Assembly (NCBI GenBank): GCA_017848155.1
Contig: JAGAKC010000347.1
Location: 1-23,254, forward strand
Direction of reading: 5' to 3'
Length of the DNA stretch: 23,254 bases
From: Oscillospiraceae bacterium
GTDB taxonomy: Bacteria > Bacillota > Clostridia > Oscillospirales > Ruminococcaceae
Position 1 is the stretch's first letter. Each line of letters starts with the position of its first letter. Both the position numbers and the translations under genes were made by a program. This document shows, one piece after another, positions 1 to 9,463 of this stretch. The notes beneath the pieces are model-generated. The model was given only the letters and a program-made list of their open reading frames with translations, made no database searches and was not told the DNA's origin.

Positions 1-1776
1 AGCTATGTTGCGGAAAAGAATGTTGGCTCAAAGCGTATAAACTGGACCAACTTCAGATATAAGAAGCCACGCACGAGATATGTTTCAAAGGATGATGCGA
101 AGGTATACAGCGGAGCCATGAAGTCCGGTGAGCTTGTCTGCACCCTTGAAAAGGGTACGGAGCTTACGGTGATAGGAAGGACCTCCAGCGGCTATTACAG
201 GCTTCAGGACGGTACATATATAAAGAAGAGCAGCACGTCTGCAAAGCAGCCCGTACAGGAAGACACCGCTATGTCCTCGCAGGAGGCACGTGAGATGCTG
301 ATGAGCTATTTCAGCAGCGGCACGGGTCTTGATATGGACAGGCTAAGAACGGTAACATCTCTTGATATGAGCGACTGCGGTATAAGCAACATATCGGTAA
401 TATCCGAGATGACTGCGCTTACAGAACTTGATCTAAGCGGTAATAAGATAAGCGATATCTCCTCGCTTTCGAAGCTGACAAAGCTTCAGCGTCTTTGTCT
501 GAATGACAATGATATTTCTGATATTTCCGCACTTTCATCGCTTACAGAGCTTACCTCGCTCAGCCTTTATCAGAACGACATTACAAATATCTATCCCCTG
601 AAGGGACTTAACGAGCTGACAGAGCTGTGGATAAACAACAACCGTATCGGCGATATCACTGCGCTGTCGGGAATGAAGAAGCTCACGAAGCTGGGTCTGT
701 ATGATAACAGGCTCACAAATATCAAGGCGCTTTCCGGTCTTACGGGACTGACCGAGCTTTGGCTGAATGACAACTATGTGTCTGATCTTACGCCTGTTTC
801 GGGACTTGTTTCGTTAAGGGAGCTTTCCGTTACGCGCAACAAGGTGACAGATACATCGCCGTTGTCTGATCTTACGGGACTTGAATATCTTGATCTTTCC
901 GAAAACAGCATTACTGACATATCTGCGCTTTCAGGCATGACAGAGCTTAAGGAGCTTTGGCTGAACGGAAATATCATTTTTGATATCAGGCCTATTGCAG
1001 GTATGAAAGACCTTGACAGGCTGTCGCTTTCAGAAAACCGTTTGAGCGACCTTTCTCCGCTTAAAAGCGTAACGGGAATAACGCAGCTATGGCTCGCTGA
1101 TAATGATATCTTTGATGTTACACCGCTTAAAGACATGACAGGTCTTACTTATCTTTCGATAAACGGCAACAGGATAACTGATATCAGTGTGCTTTCGGGC
1201 ATGACAGAGCTTACAGAGCTTTGGATAAACGAAAACGAGATAACGGACATCACCGCACTGTCGGGAATGACAAAGCTCAGCAAGCTTGGCGCATACAGCA
1301 TGCGGCTTGAGGATATCACACCTCTTTCGGGACTGATCTCTCTTAAGGAGCTTTGGCTGTATGACAATGAGATAAGCGATATCTCGCCTCTTTCAGGACT
1401 TTCCTCACTGGAAAAGCTGTCGCTTATGAAAAATGAGATAAGGGATCTTACACCTCTTTCGGCGCTTCACAGCCTTAAGTGGATAAGCCTTGGCGATAAC
1501 GAGATCAGTGATCTCACATCCTTGTCGGGACTTACAGGACTTCAGCATCTTGACCTCAGCGGAAACAAGATAAATGATCTTTCGCCGCTTTCGGGTCTTA
1601 CGGGCCTTAAAACGCTCGATCTCAGCAACAATCTGATAAGTGATGTCAATGCGCTGGCAGTACTTGAGGGACTAAATTACCTGTACATTTTCGGTAATGA
1701 TATCTCCGAGATAAGTATCTTTGTCCTGACGAACAGGCTGCCCGATTGTCATCTGTTTTCAGAAGAACCGAAGTGA
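1..1776 (+). CDS. Surface protein with SH3b-like and internalin-type leucine-rich repeats (5' end outside window)
   Basis: The reading frame is open from the first base, so the gene starts left of the window; an ATG at 118 is internal. About 592 codons are visible, ending in TGA at 1774. The first ~75 residues look like the end of one bacterial SH3 repeat and a full second one (YVSKDDAKVYSG through YYRLQDGTYIKKSS). From about nt 355 come roughly 20 consecutive 22-residue leucine-rich repeats of the type LxLxxNxIxDIxxLSGLxxLxE, plus a degenerate last one. This is the internalin/Listeria-Bacteroides style that folds as a curved solenoid for protein binding. SH3b domains usually bind cell wall, so an extracellular wall-associated protein is inferred; the signal peptide is not in view. 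No enzymatic domain is visible. The binding partner is unknown. It is the last gene before a convergent terminator. Confidence 0.88.
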   Translation, partial: SYVAEKNVGSKRINWTNFRYKKPRTRYVSKDDAKVYSGAMKSGELVCTLEKGTELTVIGRTSSGYYRLQDGTYIKKSSTSAKQPVQEDTAMSSQEAREMLMSYFSSGTGLDMDRLRTVTSLDMSDCGISNISVISEMTALTELDLSGNKISDISSLSKLTKLQRLCLNDNDISDISALSSLTELTSLSLYQNDITNIYPLKGLNELTELWINNNRIGDITALSGMKKLTKLGLYDNRLTNIKALSGLTGLTELWLNDNYVSDLTPVSGLVSLRELSVTRNKVTDTSPLSDLTGLEYLDLSENSITDISALSGMTELKELWLNGNIIFDIRPIAGMKDLDRLSLSENRLSDLSPLKSVTGITQLWLADNDIFDVTPLKDMTGLTYLSINGNRITDISVLSGMTELTELWINENEITDITALSGMTKLSKLGAYSMRLEDITPLSGLISLKELWLYDNEISDISPLSGLSSLEKLSLMKNEIRDLTPLSALHSLKWISLGDNEISDLTSLSGLTGLQHLDLSGNKINDLSPLSGLTGLKTLDLSNNLISDVNALAVLEGLNYLYIFGNDISEISIFVLTNRLPDCHLFSEEPK

Positions 1777-1884
1777 TCTTATTTATCCATCAGATATATA
1801 AGAGGAAACTGATCGTTTCGGTTTGTGACACTTTGTCGGAATGATACAGCTCCTTGTACGAGCATTTTATGGATCATTTAGTAA

Positions 1885-1920
1885 AAACGCCCGCTTAAGC
1901 GGGCGTTTCATATTTTTATC
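1885..1920. terminator. Bidirectional intrinsic terminator between convergent LRR and AraC genes
   Basis: A perfect 10-bp inverted repeat (AAACGCCCGC, TTAA loop, GCGGGCGTTT; 1885-1908) is followed on + by a T-rich stretch and preceded by an A-run that becomes a T-tract on the minus strand. It can end both the rightward LRR transcript and the leftward AraC transcript. Nothing else is seen in 1777-1971. Confidence 0.85.
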
Positions 1921-1971
1921 AGGCGGATATAAGCAAGAGTTTTTATCTGATATCGTAAGGCTGTAGCAGAT

Positions 1972-2709
1972 TCACTTCGGTCTGCTTGTGCGGAAAAAAG
2001 CTTCACGATAACACTTCGGCGTATATCCCGTATGCTTTCTGAATACCTGTATGAAATGGCTCTCTGAGCTGAAACAAAGGTACTCTGCGATCTCAAGGCT
2101 GGTGTTGTCAGTGTATTTCAGCATATTCGATGCCGCTTCTATTCTCTTTTTGGTAATATACACTGAAACAGGTATTCCGACCTCTTTGTGAAACAGCTTT
2201 GACAAATATGCAGAGCTTAATGATGTGATCTCTGCCAGCTTATCAAGCGTTATTTTCGTGTGCAGATTGTCGTAGATGTAGTCAAGACAAATAGTGATAG
2301 CCTTAGGATATCGGTTCTGTCTGCGTATCAGTTGCATGCGCTGAGCGTAGTCATCCACAACCTCACGGTGAAGCAGGTTCACCTCATCCACCTTACGGCA
2401 TTTGTCAATGCTTCGTATATAGATATCGCTCAGATTATAAGCGGTCTCCATCTCCATACCGCCTTCTATGCAGTAGCGTGTGATAAAAGCAATAGTAATA
2501 ATAAGATGATATTTATGATTTCGCAGGTCATCATCGCTCAGCTTGCCCATCTCCTTGTCGTTGAAGGGCTTGAACAGACGCTTCGCTTCATCGGGATCAC
2601 CATCTTTTATGCTTTGAAAAAATGCCATCTCCCTTTCATATGAAAGATGAGATACATTGTATTCTCTGTTGATAAATTCCACATGTGACAGCTTTTTCTG
2701 TATATCCAT
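1972..2709 (-). CDS. AraC family transcriptional regulator
   Basis: 245 residues. The C-terminal ~100 residues hold the two helix-turn-helix motifs of the AraC/XylS DNA-binding domain: LDKLAEITSLSSAYLSKLF for the first, and IAEYLCFSSESHFIQVFRKHTGYTPKCYR for the second with the family signature ending. The N-terminal ~135 residues are helical and charged and resemble the sensor halves of many AraC proteins from gut Bacillota, but no ligand-binding fold can be named. Start: ATG at 2709 preceded on the minus strand by GGGGTG, 5 nt away. It lies just downstream of, and in the same direction as, a sugar-type solute-binding protein gene, but a strong terminator (2963-3002) separates them. Regulation of that transport gene is a plausible inference only. 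Confidence 0.9.
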   Translation of the reverse strand: MDIQKKLSHVEFINREYNVSHLSYEREMAFFQSIKDGDPDEAKRLFKPFNDKEMGKLSDDDLRNHKYHLIITIAFITRYCIEGGMEMETAYNLSDIYIRSIDKCRKVDEVNLLHREVVDDYAQRMQLIRRQNRYPKAITICLDYIYDNLHTKITLDKLAEITSLSSAYLSKLFHKEVGIPVSVYITKKRIEAASNMLKYTDNTSLEIAEYLCFSSESHFIQVFRKHTGYTPKCYREAFFRTSRPK

Positions 2710-2962
2710 ATTTTCACCCCTTTACTATTTTACACCGAGGCATATCGTTTTGGACATTTAGTTTGTACCGATTACTTTTTGCGATGTGTATAATGTGATG
2801 TCATCAAAATAGCATCATGCATCTCTGCCCGGTATCGCTGTGAACGTAAATTCGATGTATCTATGGTTATAATTATTATAACATTTTTGTCAATTGATTA
2901 TTGTGATTTTTTTGCATTTTATATCACAAATTTGCTTAATAATATATTCTGTGAAAACAAAA
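2710..2962. other. AT-rich intergenic region upstream of the AraC gene
   Basis: No gene is supported here. It must contain the promoter for the leftward AraC gene. A minus-strand TAAAAT (2727-2732) could be its -10, but no convincing -35 element lies at the right distance. A + strand TATAAT near 2790 also has no good -35 and no gene downstream of it. No RNA motif was recognised. Confidence 0.4.
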
Positions 2963-3002
2963 CTCCGCCGCACGGATATCCTCTTGGAAGCGTGCGGCGG
3001 AG
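2963..3002 (-). terminator. Intrinsic terminator of the solute-binding protein gene
   Basis: Perfect 12-bp stem CTCCGCCGCACG / CGTGCGGCGGAG with a 16-nt loop. On the minus strand the stem is followed by TTTTGTTTTC. It begins 22 nt after the end of the leftward solute-binding protein gene. Confidence 0.9.
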
Positions 3003-3024
3003 CCTTTATTTATGGGAAAACGTA

Positions 3025-4436
3025 TCAGTTCTGGTATTCTGCGATCTCCGCTTCGATCATGCCCTCGTACTCGGTGCGGAGCTGTGCCCAGCTCTGCTGC
3101 TCTTCGCCCTGCTCGAAAGCGAGATTTATCATGATAGTATCAATGAGATTTGTGAACTCGGAGCTGAATCCGCCGTAAATGTCTACGACCATATCGAACT
3201 TTGTGATCTCCTCAAAGGATGTGAGGAACTCGTACTGTTCTTCGGAGTACTTCTTGTCGTTCATGATACTTTCCTTTACGACAGCCTTGAGCTCGGGGTC
3301 GGTATTGCACTGACGCATGATATCGATAAATGCGGCTGCGCCTGCAACGTTCTTGGAGCCCTTGGGTACCATGTATCCGAAGTTCGTGGAACCATAGTAA
3401 TACTTGTCAGCGGCAGGATCTCTGGGATACGGAACGAATCCGAACTCGTCAGTGTTGTTTCTGAGCTTGCAGTAATCTGTGATCTTCCACTGACCAACGC
3501 CGAGGAAGCCTACCTGACCCTTTGCAAGGGGAGCAGTTTCGTTACTCCACATACCGTCGCCGCGTACAGCAAGCTTTTCTCTGCGCAGTTCCTCAAGGTA
3601 GGTAGCAGCACGCTCTACTTCAGGTGTGTTGAGGTTGCAGAAGATCTCGCCGTCAGCTGCGCCGATAAGCGGAACGCCGGTTGTGATGATGATATTTGTA
3701 CCAAGCAGACCGTATACACCGCCAAGTGCGCCGTCTACATTATCCACAAACTGCTGCATGCAGTTCTTGAAGGTATCCCATGTCCACTCGCCCTTGTCAT
3801 AAAGCTCTCTGGGGTCTGTAACATCGTTGTCCTCAAATATTGTCTTGTTGTAGATAAGGCAGTTTGGAAGCGCATTTACGGTAAAGGGATAATAATACTG
3901 CTTTCCATCCCAGGAATAGTTCTTGATAAGCTCCTGCATACCATCCCACTGAGGCTGGCTAAGGTCGATATAAGAGGAAAGATCCTCATATACGTTCTTG
4001 TTCATCATATTCGGGAAGGTAGAATCCTCCTTGTCAACGAGGTCGGGAGAATATCGCTGGCGATAAGCGCCTGAAGCTTGTCAAGGCGTTCATCCCATGC
4101 ACAGCTTATGTAGTCGATCTTGCCGCCGTAGGTCTCCTCGAACAGCTTTACACCGGGCTTGATATCACCCGCAACACGTGCGTCATAATGGCTGAAATAC
4201 ACGAGGTTCGGGTTTTCAAGGGACTTGTCCTGAACGAAATCCTGAATGTCAACAGGATTGTTTATATCGTCGTCAAGTGTGTTGGTGGTAGTTGTCGCAA
4301 CTGTAGTGTTTCCGGGGGCAGATTCTGACGCTCCTCCGGAGTTGGGATTGGTAGCAGGTGCAGCCTCGTCGCAGGCTGTCATGCTGAGTACCATTGCGGC
4401 ACAGAGAATGCCGCTGATCAGGGATCTTGCTTTCAT
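3025..4436 (-). pseudogene. Extracellular solute-binding lipoprotein of a carbohydrate-type ABC transporter, frameshifted
   Basis: Two leftward frames together encode one protein of about 470 residues. The N-terminal frame (4436-4005) has a lipoprotein signal peptide: a short basic start, a hydrophobic core, and the lipobox MTAC with Cys22. A Thr/Asn-rich linker follows. The C-terminal frame (3025 to about 4055) carries the typical family-1 binding-protein body (WTWDTFKNCMQQF, VPKGSKNVAGAAAFIDIM). The frames break at about 4055: adding one C there on the + strand (one G on the coding strand) turns the junction into LIASGYSPDLVDKEDS, the usual hinge of this family. So it is a one-base deletion, real or from sequencing. 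Start ATG at 4436 has AAGGAG 7 nt upstream. Permease genes are not adjacent. Confidence 0.85.
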
Positions 4437-4479
4437 ATCAAAGCTCCTTTCATAATAATACCGATCTTTGGGTAATTAT

Positions 4480-4508
4480 ATTTTAGCACATCACTACAAA
4501 AACTTCAA
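4480..4508 (-). promoter_or_regulatory. Sigma-A-type promoter for the solute-binding protein gene
   Basis: On the minus strand TTGAAG (4503-4508), a 17-nt spacer and TAAAAT (4480-4485), lying 44 nt upstream of the start codon. Four and five of six consensus positions match respectively. Confidence 0.6.
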
Positions 4509-4580
4509 TAAGAAAAAATGAACATTTCACTAACATTTTATGCACATTTTCCAAAAATACAGTACTTTATAAAATAGAAA

Positions 4581-4613
4581 ACCGACGACGGTACGCAAAG
4601 CACCATCGTCGGT
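4581..4613 (-). terminator. Intrinsic terminator of the sigma/anti-sigma operon
   Basis: 12-bp stem (ACCGACGATGGT / ACCGTCGTCGGT on the minus strand, 9-nt loop) followed on the minus strand by TTTCTATTTTAT. The single imperfect pair is a G-U in the minus-strand RNA but a C-A clash in the + strand RNA, so the structure is selected for leftward transcription. It sits 24 nt past the stop of the large anti-sigma gene. Confidence 0.85.
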
Positions 4614-4637
4614 CAGCTATATTATTACCCAATTATT

Positions 4638-7600
4638 TCAGAACAACTCTTCAAGAAAACTATCATTTACGCTTCCGAGCACGGCAGTATAGTACGCACC
4701 GCTGAATGTGCTTTCATTCGTGAAAACGACCGTTCCGTTCCATACCGTTGCATAGGTATAAAAGTCGCTGTCAAAATCATCATCGTGCATGCGGATAAGG
4801 TAGACCGCACCCTTCTGCGCCATGAACTGCTCATGTGTAAGCGCAGTATCTCCTGCCGCAGGCATTTCTCCGCTGTACATGTACAAAACGCTCATGAAAT
4901 AACGCTCCAGCTCATTGCGCTGCGCAAGATCGGTCAGCTTCACTGACCTGCCCGTCCTTAGGTCTGTGACCTCATAGTAGCTCGGCGTAGACGAGCCGTA
5001 GTTTCCGTTTGTATAGTATCTCGGAAGCTCGCCCTCTTTAAGCATATCGATGGTGCCAAAGACTCCTGTGATAAAGTCATCATCCTCCAGTGCTATCTCC
5101 AGCGACCAGAAGCCTCCATCCTCCTCTTCGTCGGAGCCTGTGCAGAGGAGCTTTCCCTTGTCGCTTATAGTTATGCGGCTGCATTCATCCTGAAGATAGT
5201 AGAACTGCATATATCCGTTCACATCAAGGGTCGAACGTGTGTTGAGGTTTATCCTGCCGAATGATGCCGCAACACCGTTTTCTGTGACGGTCATGCTTCC
5301 CGATATGCTAAGCGTGCCGCCCTGATTTACCACCAGTGCGCCCTCTACCTCCAGTGCGCCGGTCGAAGCTACCCTGAGCCATGTGGAATCTGATATCACC
5401 ACCATACATCCCTCGGGAATGGTCGTGACCTTGTATATGACAGAATCCTCCTCGATAAAGTAGCAGATGCCAGGCTCAAATTCCGCACTTCCGTTCCATA
5501 CGGCAATGCTCATCGGCTTTGAGCTGCCTGTTTCAGGCACGCCCTGTACGGCTTCGCTGCCGACTATTCCGTCATACGGAGAGTATACGTATTCCATTGC
5601 CTGTGGCTTCAGAGGCATCTCACGCAGGAAAAAGTATTCGCATGTACCCTGACCGAATTCCACAGTGACCGAATACACCGTACCAACGGGAGCTTCGGGG
5701 AATGTCACAAGTCCGCTTTCCGTAAACTGTACCTGCTGTGAAGCGCTGTCGCCTATGCATTTCACATCTGTTACCCTTGCATCGCCGACAAGCTCTATCT
5801 GCGCAGTTTTTTCACTGTTCATGATATACGCCTGGATAGCTGCTTTCTTCATCCTGTCCAGAGGGTCCTCGGAGCTTCGTGTCACCTCGCCCTTGCTGAC
5901 GGATGTCCAGTTGTAGCCGCTCCTGTACATCGACATGCCGTTTATCATAAGCCCGGGCGGCTCGGGATACTCCGACAGAGTCACGAAATAGTAGTTCACT
6001 CTGCCCTGCTTCTCATACTCCACCTCAATGCAGTATGCGTTTCCGATGGGATCTTCGGGCAGCAGTATCGTGTTGTTTTCGGTTATGGTCAGCTCCTGCC
6101 TTGTGAAGTCATTGCCCTCGCAGTACGCATAGTCCACAATTCCGCCATGCTTTGTCAGCACAGTTGGATCTCCGTCAGCAGGATCCCATACTGCTCTTAT
6201 CTCACCTTCGGCTGCCGCAACTGACGGCGGGTCAGCATCAACGGCGATCTCCGAATACGTCCTGTCACCCTCCAGCACTTCCCACACATATCCTGTAGGC
6301 TTAACTGATATCATCGTGCTGTCCTCTTCGGACAGTTCATCGTACAGGCTCAGTGTCGGCGGCTCATCCAGCCAGAAATAATCATCCTCGCCGACTGCCT
6401 CGCCGCTTTCCATTGTTCCGATGATATCCTCATCTCCTGTGCCGCATGTCCAGAAGAGGCAGGCAAACATGTACTCGCACCATCCCTCGGGATATTCTAC
6501 GGTAATGCTGCAGTACATCGGCTCAAGACTTGTATTACTCTCAGTCGGGTCGATATATCCGTTTTCCCGATACACAAGATCATGCTTGCTTCCATCAGGC
6601 AGCTGATAGTATGCTTCCTTTATTTTTCCTCCGTCCACAAGGTTTATTTTGAGCGTTCCGTCCCACACTTCGGGCAGAAGTCCGCCGTCGTATGCCGCTT
6701 TCGGAGTAGTTGACGTAGTCGTCACGCCTGAATCCCCGTCGGTATTCCAGACGTATGAGCCCTTATACAGCTTTATCGTATAAGAATAGTCGACGCCGTC
6801 CGCCGATGTGCCTGCCGTAAGCTCGGGCGGTAGATCGAGCCTTTGCTCACCGCTCTCAACGTCAGATGCTTCGCCTGTCGCATCATAGCTTCCCGACATT
6901 GCCCATGCACAGTCAAACATATACTCGCACGCACCCTGCGGATATTCTATCTCCACTATGCAGTAGATAAGTCCGCTTTCGACCATTCCTCTTGTATCGA
7001 TAAAGCCATCCGCAGTGCAGGGCAGTACATGCTCTGTGCCGTTCTCAAAGCGGCAGTAGGCACGGGTTATAGTTCCGTCCTCGGGCAGATGCAGCATCAC
7101 AACAGAATCCCACGCTATCGGCAGCAGGTTAAGACTGTCAGCTTCTTCTGCGGACATTCCGTCATGGTGCATGTCGTCAGCGCCGTCCTGCCATGTGTAG
7201 CTTCCCTTGTAGAGAGTTATCGTCTTGTCTATCTGTACTCCGTTCCACGAAACATCAGCCGTTACATCGGGCGGTGCGGTGCTGTCGTTGTTGCTCTCCT
7301 CATTCCTGTCAGGCTTTTCAGGCTCGCTTAAGCTGTCGTATATCGCATCGGCTATGCACTGTGCAACTATCATCTCGTCGCCGTCATGCAGCGTAAAGCT
7401 GTCAAAGACAAACTCGTTCGCGGGAGAGTATCCGTTTATCAGCCGCATCTTCTCGGCAAGATATTCGTCATACGTTACCTCCGGCACAGGCACTTCTTCT
7501 GTGCTTTCACCGTTATCCATCCAGCAGCCTGTCACCTTTCCGCCGCTCTCACTGCGCATCAGATGTCCGAGAAGCTGCATCTCGCCGTCCTCTGAAAGGC

Positions 7601-8801
7601 TGTAGAAAACATCCTGGATATACGTTACATCTCCGCTTTCGTTGGAGATAGTAAATGTGATAAGGTCATCATCTGTTCCCTTCATCAGCTTCATGCTGTC
7701 GCCGACGAAATAATTCACGATATCTTCGCCAAGCAGAGTCATCCTGCCGTTTCGGAGGTGATACAGCTGTACTCTGCTGTTCTTATATTCGGGATTTACT
7801 GCGACAACAAGCCTTCCGTCCCTGGCATCGCAGGAATACGCAGCTATCTGCGGCAGTACGATGCCCTCTTTTCCGCTGTAATATGTCTGCCAGCGTGACA
7901 TGTAATCCTGTGCTATGCGCTGAGCTGTTCCGTCCTCGTTTACGGAAAGCTCCACAGTCTTTGCGATAACTGTGTGCAGCTCATTGTCCAGCATTCCGTC
8001 TGCTATGCTGATGCTGACATACGCACCGAGGTCATCACTGTGCGCAAGTATTCCGACCATATCTGTCTGCTCGGTATTGTCCGTCATGAGTCTGCATGTA
8101 GCGCTCTCAAATCCGTCATGGGCCCTGACCACAGTATATTCACTGTCCCAGCTTACCGCTGAATTCAGCATCAGCTGAGAATAGATGCCTCTGTACGGCA
8201 TATCTGCCGATGTATCGTATACATTGAAGTCTATCGTACCGATCTCAACGCCGTTTTTTGTAATGTCAAGTGCCGACATACCTGCCGCCTCTGCGACCTC
8301 GCCTGACTCTATCTCCCATCCTTTAGGGAGAGATACGAACAGATCGAACGGCATCACATCGAATACATCGCTGTTGTATTCCGTCTGATTATCGTAATAC
8401 GCAGGGAAAGTTACCACATGCTCGGTGAGGTCGTACACCTCTGCGTAATCTATGGCTTCTTCCGTTGCTTCGGAGGTAGTTTCTACAGTCGCTTCAAGAG
8501 TCTGTGCTCCGTGACCGTCATCAAGCGGATCGGGTCTGTTCAGCAGCATGCTGCCGCCCCATACACCAAGTCCCACAACAGCCGCAGCCGAACCCATTCC
8601 TACTATGGTCTTCCACTTACTGCGCCGAGGTGTGGGGATATCTGTACGGACTGCTTCGACGTGCTCCTCCACCACATCGTCTGTGGGGTATTTTTCCTGC
8701 ATCTTTCCGAACTGTTCTGTAAGCTGAGCCTTTGCCCTTGCCTTAAATTCGTCGGAGAGGACGATCTTGTCATATGCCGATCTGAATTCATGTTTATTCA
8801 T
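4638..8801 (-). CDS. Membrane-anchored anti-sigma-like protein with giant multi-domain ectodomain
   Basis: 1387 residues. Residues 1-60 are charged and cytoplasmic, 64-87 are one transmembrane helix, and the rest is extracellular, beginning with a Thr/Glu-rich stalk. Residues ~110-490 form a mixed globular region. Four related domains follow; each opens with a YxGxYxW-like motif (near residues 533, 682, 837, 962) and closes with a YCxxVEYxxGxCEYMF-like motif (near 628, 774, 934, 1054). Residues ~1090-1240 are short beta-type repeats rich in Gly, Ser and Val, like a parallel beta-helix. The ATG overlaps the sigma-factor stop (ATGA), with GGAGGGAG just upstream, so the two are translationally coupled. 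Position and topology point to a transmembrane anti-sigma factor that senses something outside the cell; no zinc-binding anti-sigma motif is seen, so this role is inferred. Confidence 0.75.
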   Translation of the reverse strand: MNKHEFRSAYDKIVLSDEFKARAKAQLTEQFGKMQEKYPTDDVVEEHVEAVRTDIPTPRRSKWKTIVGMGSAAAVVGLGVWGGSMLLNRPDPLDDGHGAQTLEATVETTSEATEEAIDYAEVYDLTEHVVTFPAYYDNQTEYNSDVFDVMPFDLFVSLPKGWEIESGEVAEAAGMSALDITKNGVEIGTIDFNVYDTSADMPYRGIYSQLMLNSAVSWDSEYTVVRAHDGFESATCRLMTDNTEQTDMVGILAHSDDLGAYVSISIADGMLDNELHTVIAKTVELSVNEDGTAQRIAQDYMSRWQTYYSGKEGIVLPQIAAYSCDARDGRLVVAVNPEYKNSRVQLYHLRNGRMTLLGEDIVNYFVGDSMKLMKGTDDDLITFTISNESGDVTYIQDVFYSLSEDGEMQLLGHLMRSESGGKVTGCWMDNGESTEEVPVPEVTYDEYLAEKMRLINGYSPANEFVFDSFTLHDGDEMIVAQCIADAIYDSLSEPEKPDRNEESNNDSTAPPDVTADVSWNGVQIDKTITLYKGSYTWQDGADDMHHDGMSAEEADSLNLLPIAWDSVVMLHLPEDGTITRAYCRFENGTEHVLPCTADGFIDTRGMVESGLIYCIVEIEYPQGACEYMFDCAWAMSGSYDATGEASDVESGEQRLDLPPELTAGTSADGVDYSYTIKLYKGSYVWNTDGDSGVTTTSTTPKAAYDGGLLPEVWDGTLKINLVDGGKIKEAYYQLPDGSKHDLVYRENGYIDPTESNTSLEPMYCSITVEYPEGWCEYMFACLFWTCGTGDEDIIGTMESGEAVGEDDYFWLDEPPTLSLYDELSEEDSTMISVKPTGYVWEVLEGDRTYSEIAVDADPPSVAAAEGEIRAVWDPADGDPTVLTKHGGIVDYAYCEGNDFTRQELTITENNTILLPEDPIGNAYCIEVEYEKQGRVNYYFVTLSEYPEPPGLMINGMSMYRSGYNWTSVSKGEVTRSSEDPLDRMKKAAIQAYIMNSEKTAQIELVGDARVTDVKCIGDSASQQVQFTESGLVTFPEAPVGTVYSVTVEFGQGTCEYFFLREMPLKPQAMEYVYSPYDGIVGSEAVQGVPETGSSKPMSIAVWNGSAEFEPGICYFIEEDSVIYKVTTIPEGCMVVISDSTWLRVASTGALEVEGALVVNQGGTLSISGSMTVTENGVAASFGRINLNTRSTLDVNGYMQFYYLQDECSRITISDKGKLLCTGSDEEEDGGFWSLEIALEDDDFITGVFGTIDMLKEGELPRYYTNGNYGSSTPSYYEVTDLRTGRSVKLTDLAQRNELERYFMSVLYMYSGEMPAAGDTALTHEQFMAQKGAVYLIRMHDDDFDSDFYTYATVWNGTVVFTNESTFSGAYYTAVLGSVNDSFLEELF

Positions 8802-9286
8802 ATTGCATCTCCCTCCAGACTTATTTTCAGTGAGCTCCTGCCACGCTCAAGACGCTTGTATACCGTTGCTTCGCTTACACCAAGAGCCTGAGCGATCTCC
8901 TCTGCCTTCATGTCCTCAAAATAGAACATATAAAGAGTAGACTTTAACTTATCGGGAAGCCGCATGACCATATCGAGCAGGTCGTGCTCTCCCTCAGAAA
9001 GCGGTGCTGACAGCGTGTTTTCCAGCACCTCGTCAAGCGGCTGATTCCTGCGCACTCTTGCAGACTTCATCACGTTTATGGATTTGTTTTCCGCAGTGCG
9101 TATCAGCCACGCCTTGATATGAGCCTCGTCATTGAACTGCGCCTGCTTCATGAGCGCAACGAATGTGTCCATGACGATATCCTGTGCTTCCTCGCAGTTG
9201 CGGACGATATTGAGTGATATCCTGTAGACCATATCTGAATATCTGTCAAACAAGCTGCTTATGCTGTCGCACGATAACTCTATCAT
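8798..9286 (-). CDS. ECF-type RNA polymerase sigma factor (sigma-70 family)
   Basis: 162 residues, the usual ECF size. Region 2 covers about residues 8-75 (FDRYSDMVYRISLNIVRNCEEAQDIVMDTF, then AWLIRTAENKSINVMKS), and region 4 covers about 105-155 (LPDKLKSTLYMFYFEDMKAEEIAQALGVSEATVYKRLERGRSSLK), including the helix-turn-helix that reads the -35 element. Start ATG at 9286 has GGAAGGGTGG 4 nt upstream on the coding strand. It overlaps the start of the downstream anti-sigma-like gene by 4 nt, the classic cognate pair arrangement, so its activity is probably held by that membrane protein. Target promoters cannot be told from the window. Confidence 0.93.
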   Translation of the reverse strand: MIELSCDSISSLFDRYSDMVYRISLNIVRNCEEAQDIVMDTFVALMKQAQFNDEAHIKAWLIRTAENKSINVMKSARVRRNQPLDEVLENTLSAPLSEGEHDLLDMVMRLPDKLKSTLYMFYFEDMKAEEIAQALGVSEATVYKRLERGRSSLKISLEGDAI

Positions 9287-9352
9287 ATTACCACCCTTCC
9301 CTGAGAATTTGCTCTCTGTATATTAAAACATGCGTCCCCCGTATTTCCTGAC

Positions 9353-9380
9353 ATAATATAAAAAATAATTTTTCTGAAAA
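9353..9380 (-). promoter_or_regulatory. Possible promoter of the ECF sigma operon
   Basis: On the minus strand TTTTCA (9375-9380), a 16-nt spacer and TATTAT (9353-9358), about 67 nt upstream of the sigma-factor start. The match is moderate in a very AT-rich stretch. An autoregulated ECF promoter was looked for but not convincingly found. Confidence 0.3.
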
Positions 9381-9463
9381 CGGGGAGAGGTCTTTGTTGT
9401 CGAACGGTTCGTTGACGATAAGCCATACCCTTAATATAACGATCCGGACTTCGGGCAAAGAGA

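Noticed and set aside
2863..4074. 403-codon + strand frame opposite the solute-binding protein gene
   Set aside because: It is antisense to a recognisable binding protein, crosses that gene's terminator, and its sequence is Cys/Leu-rich shadow protein with no start signal.
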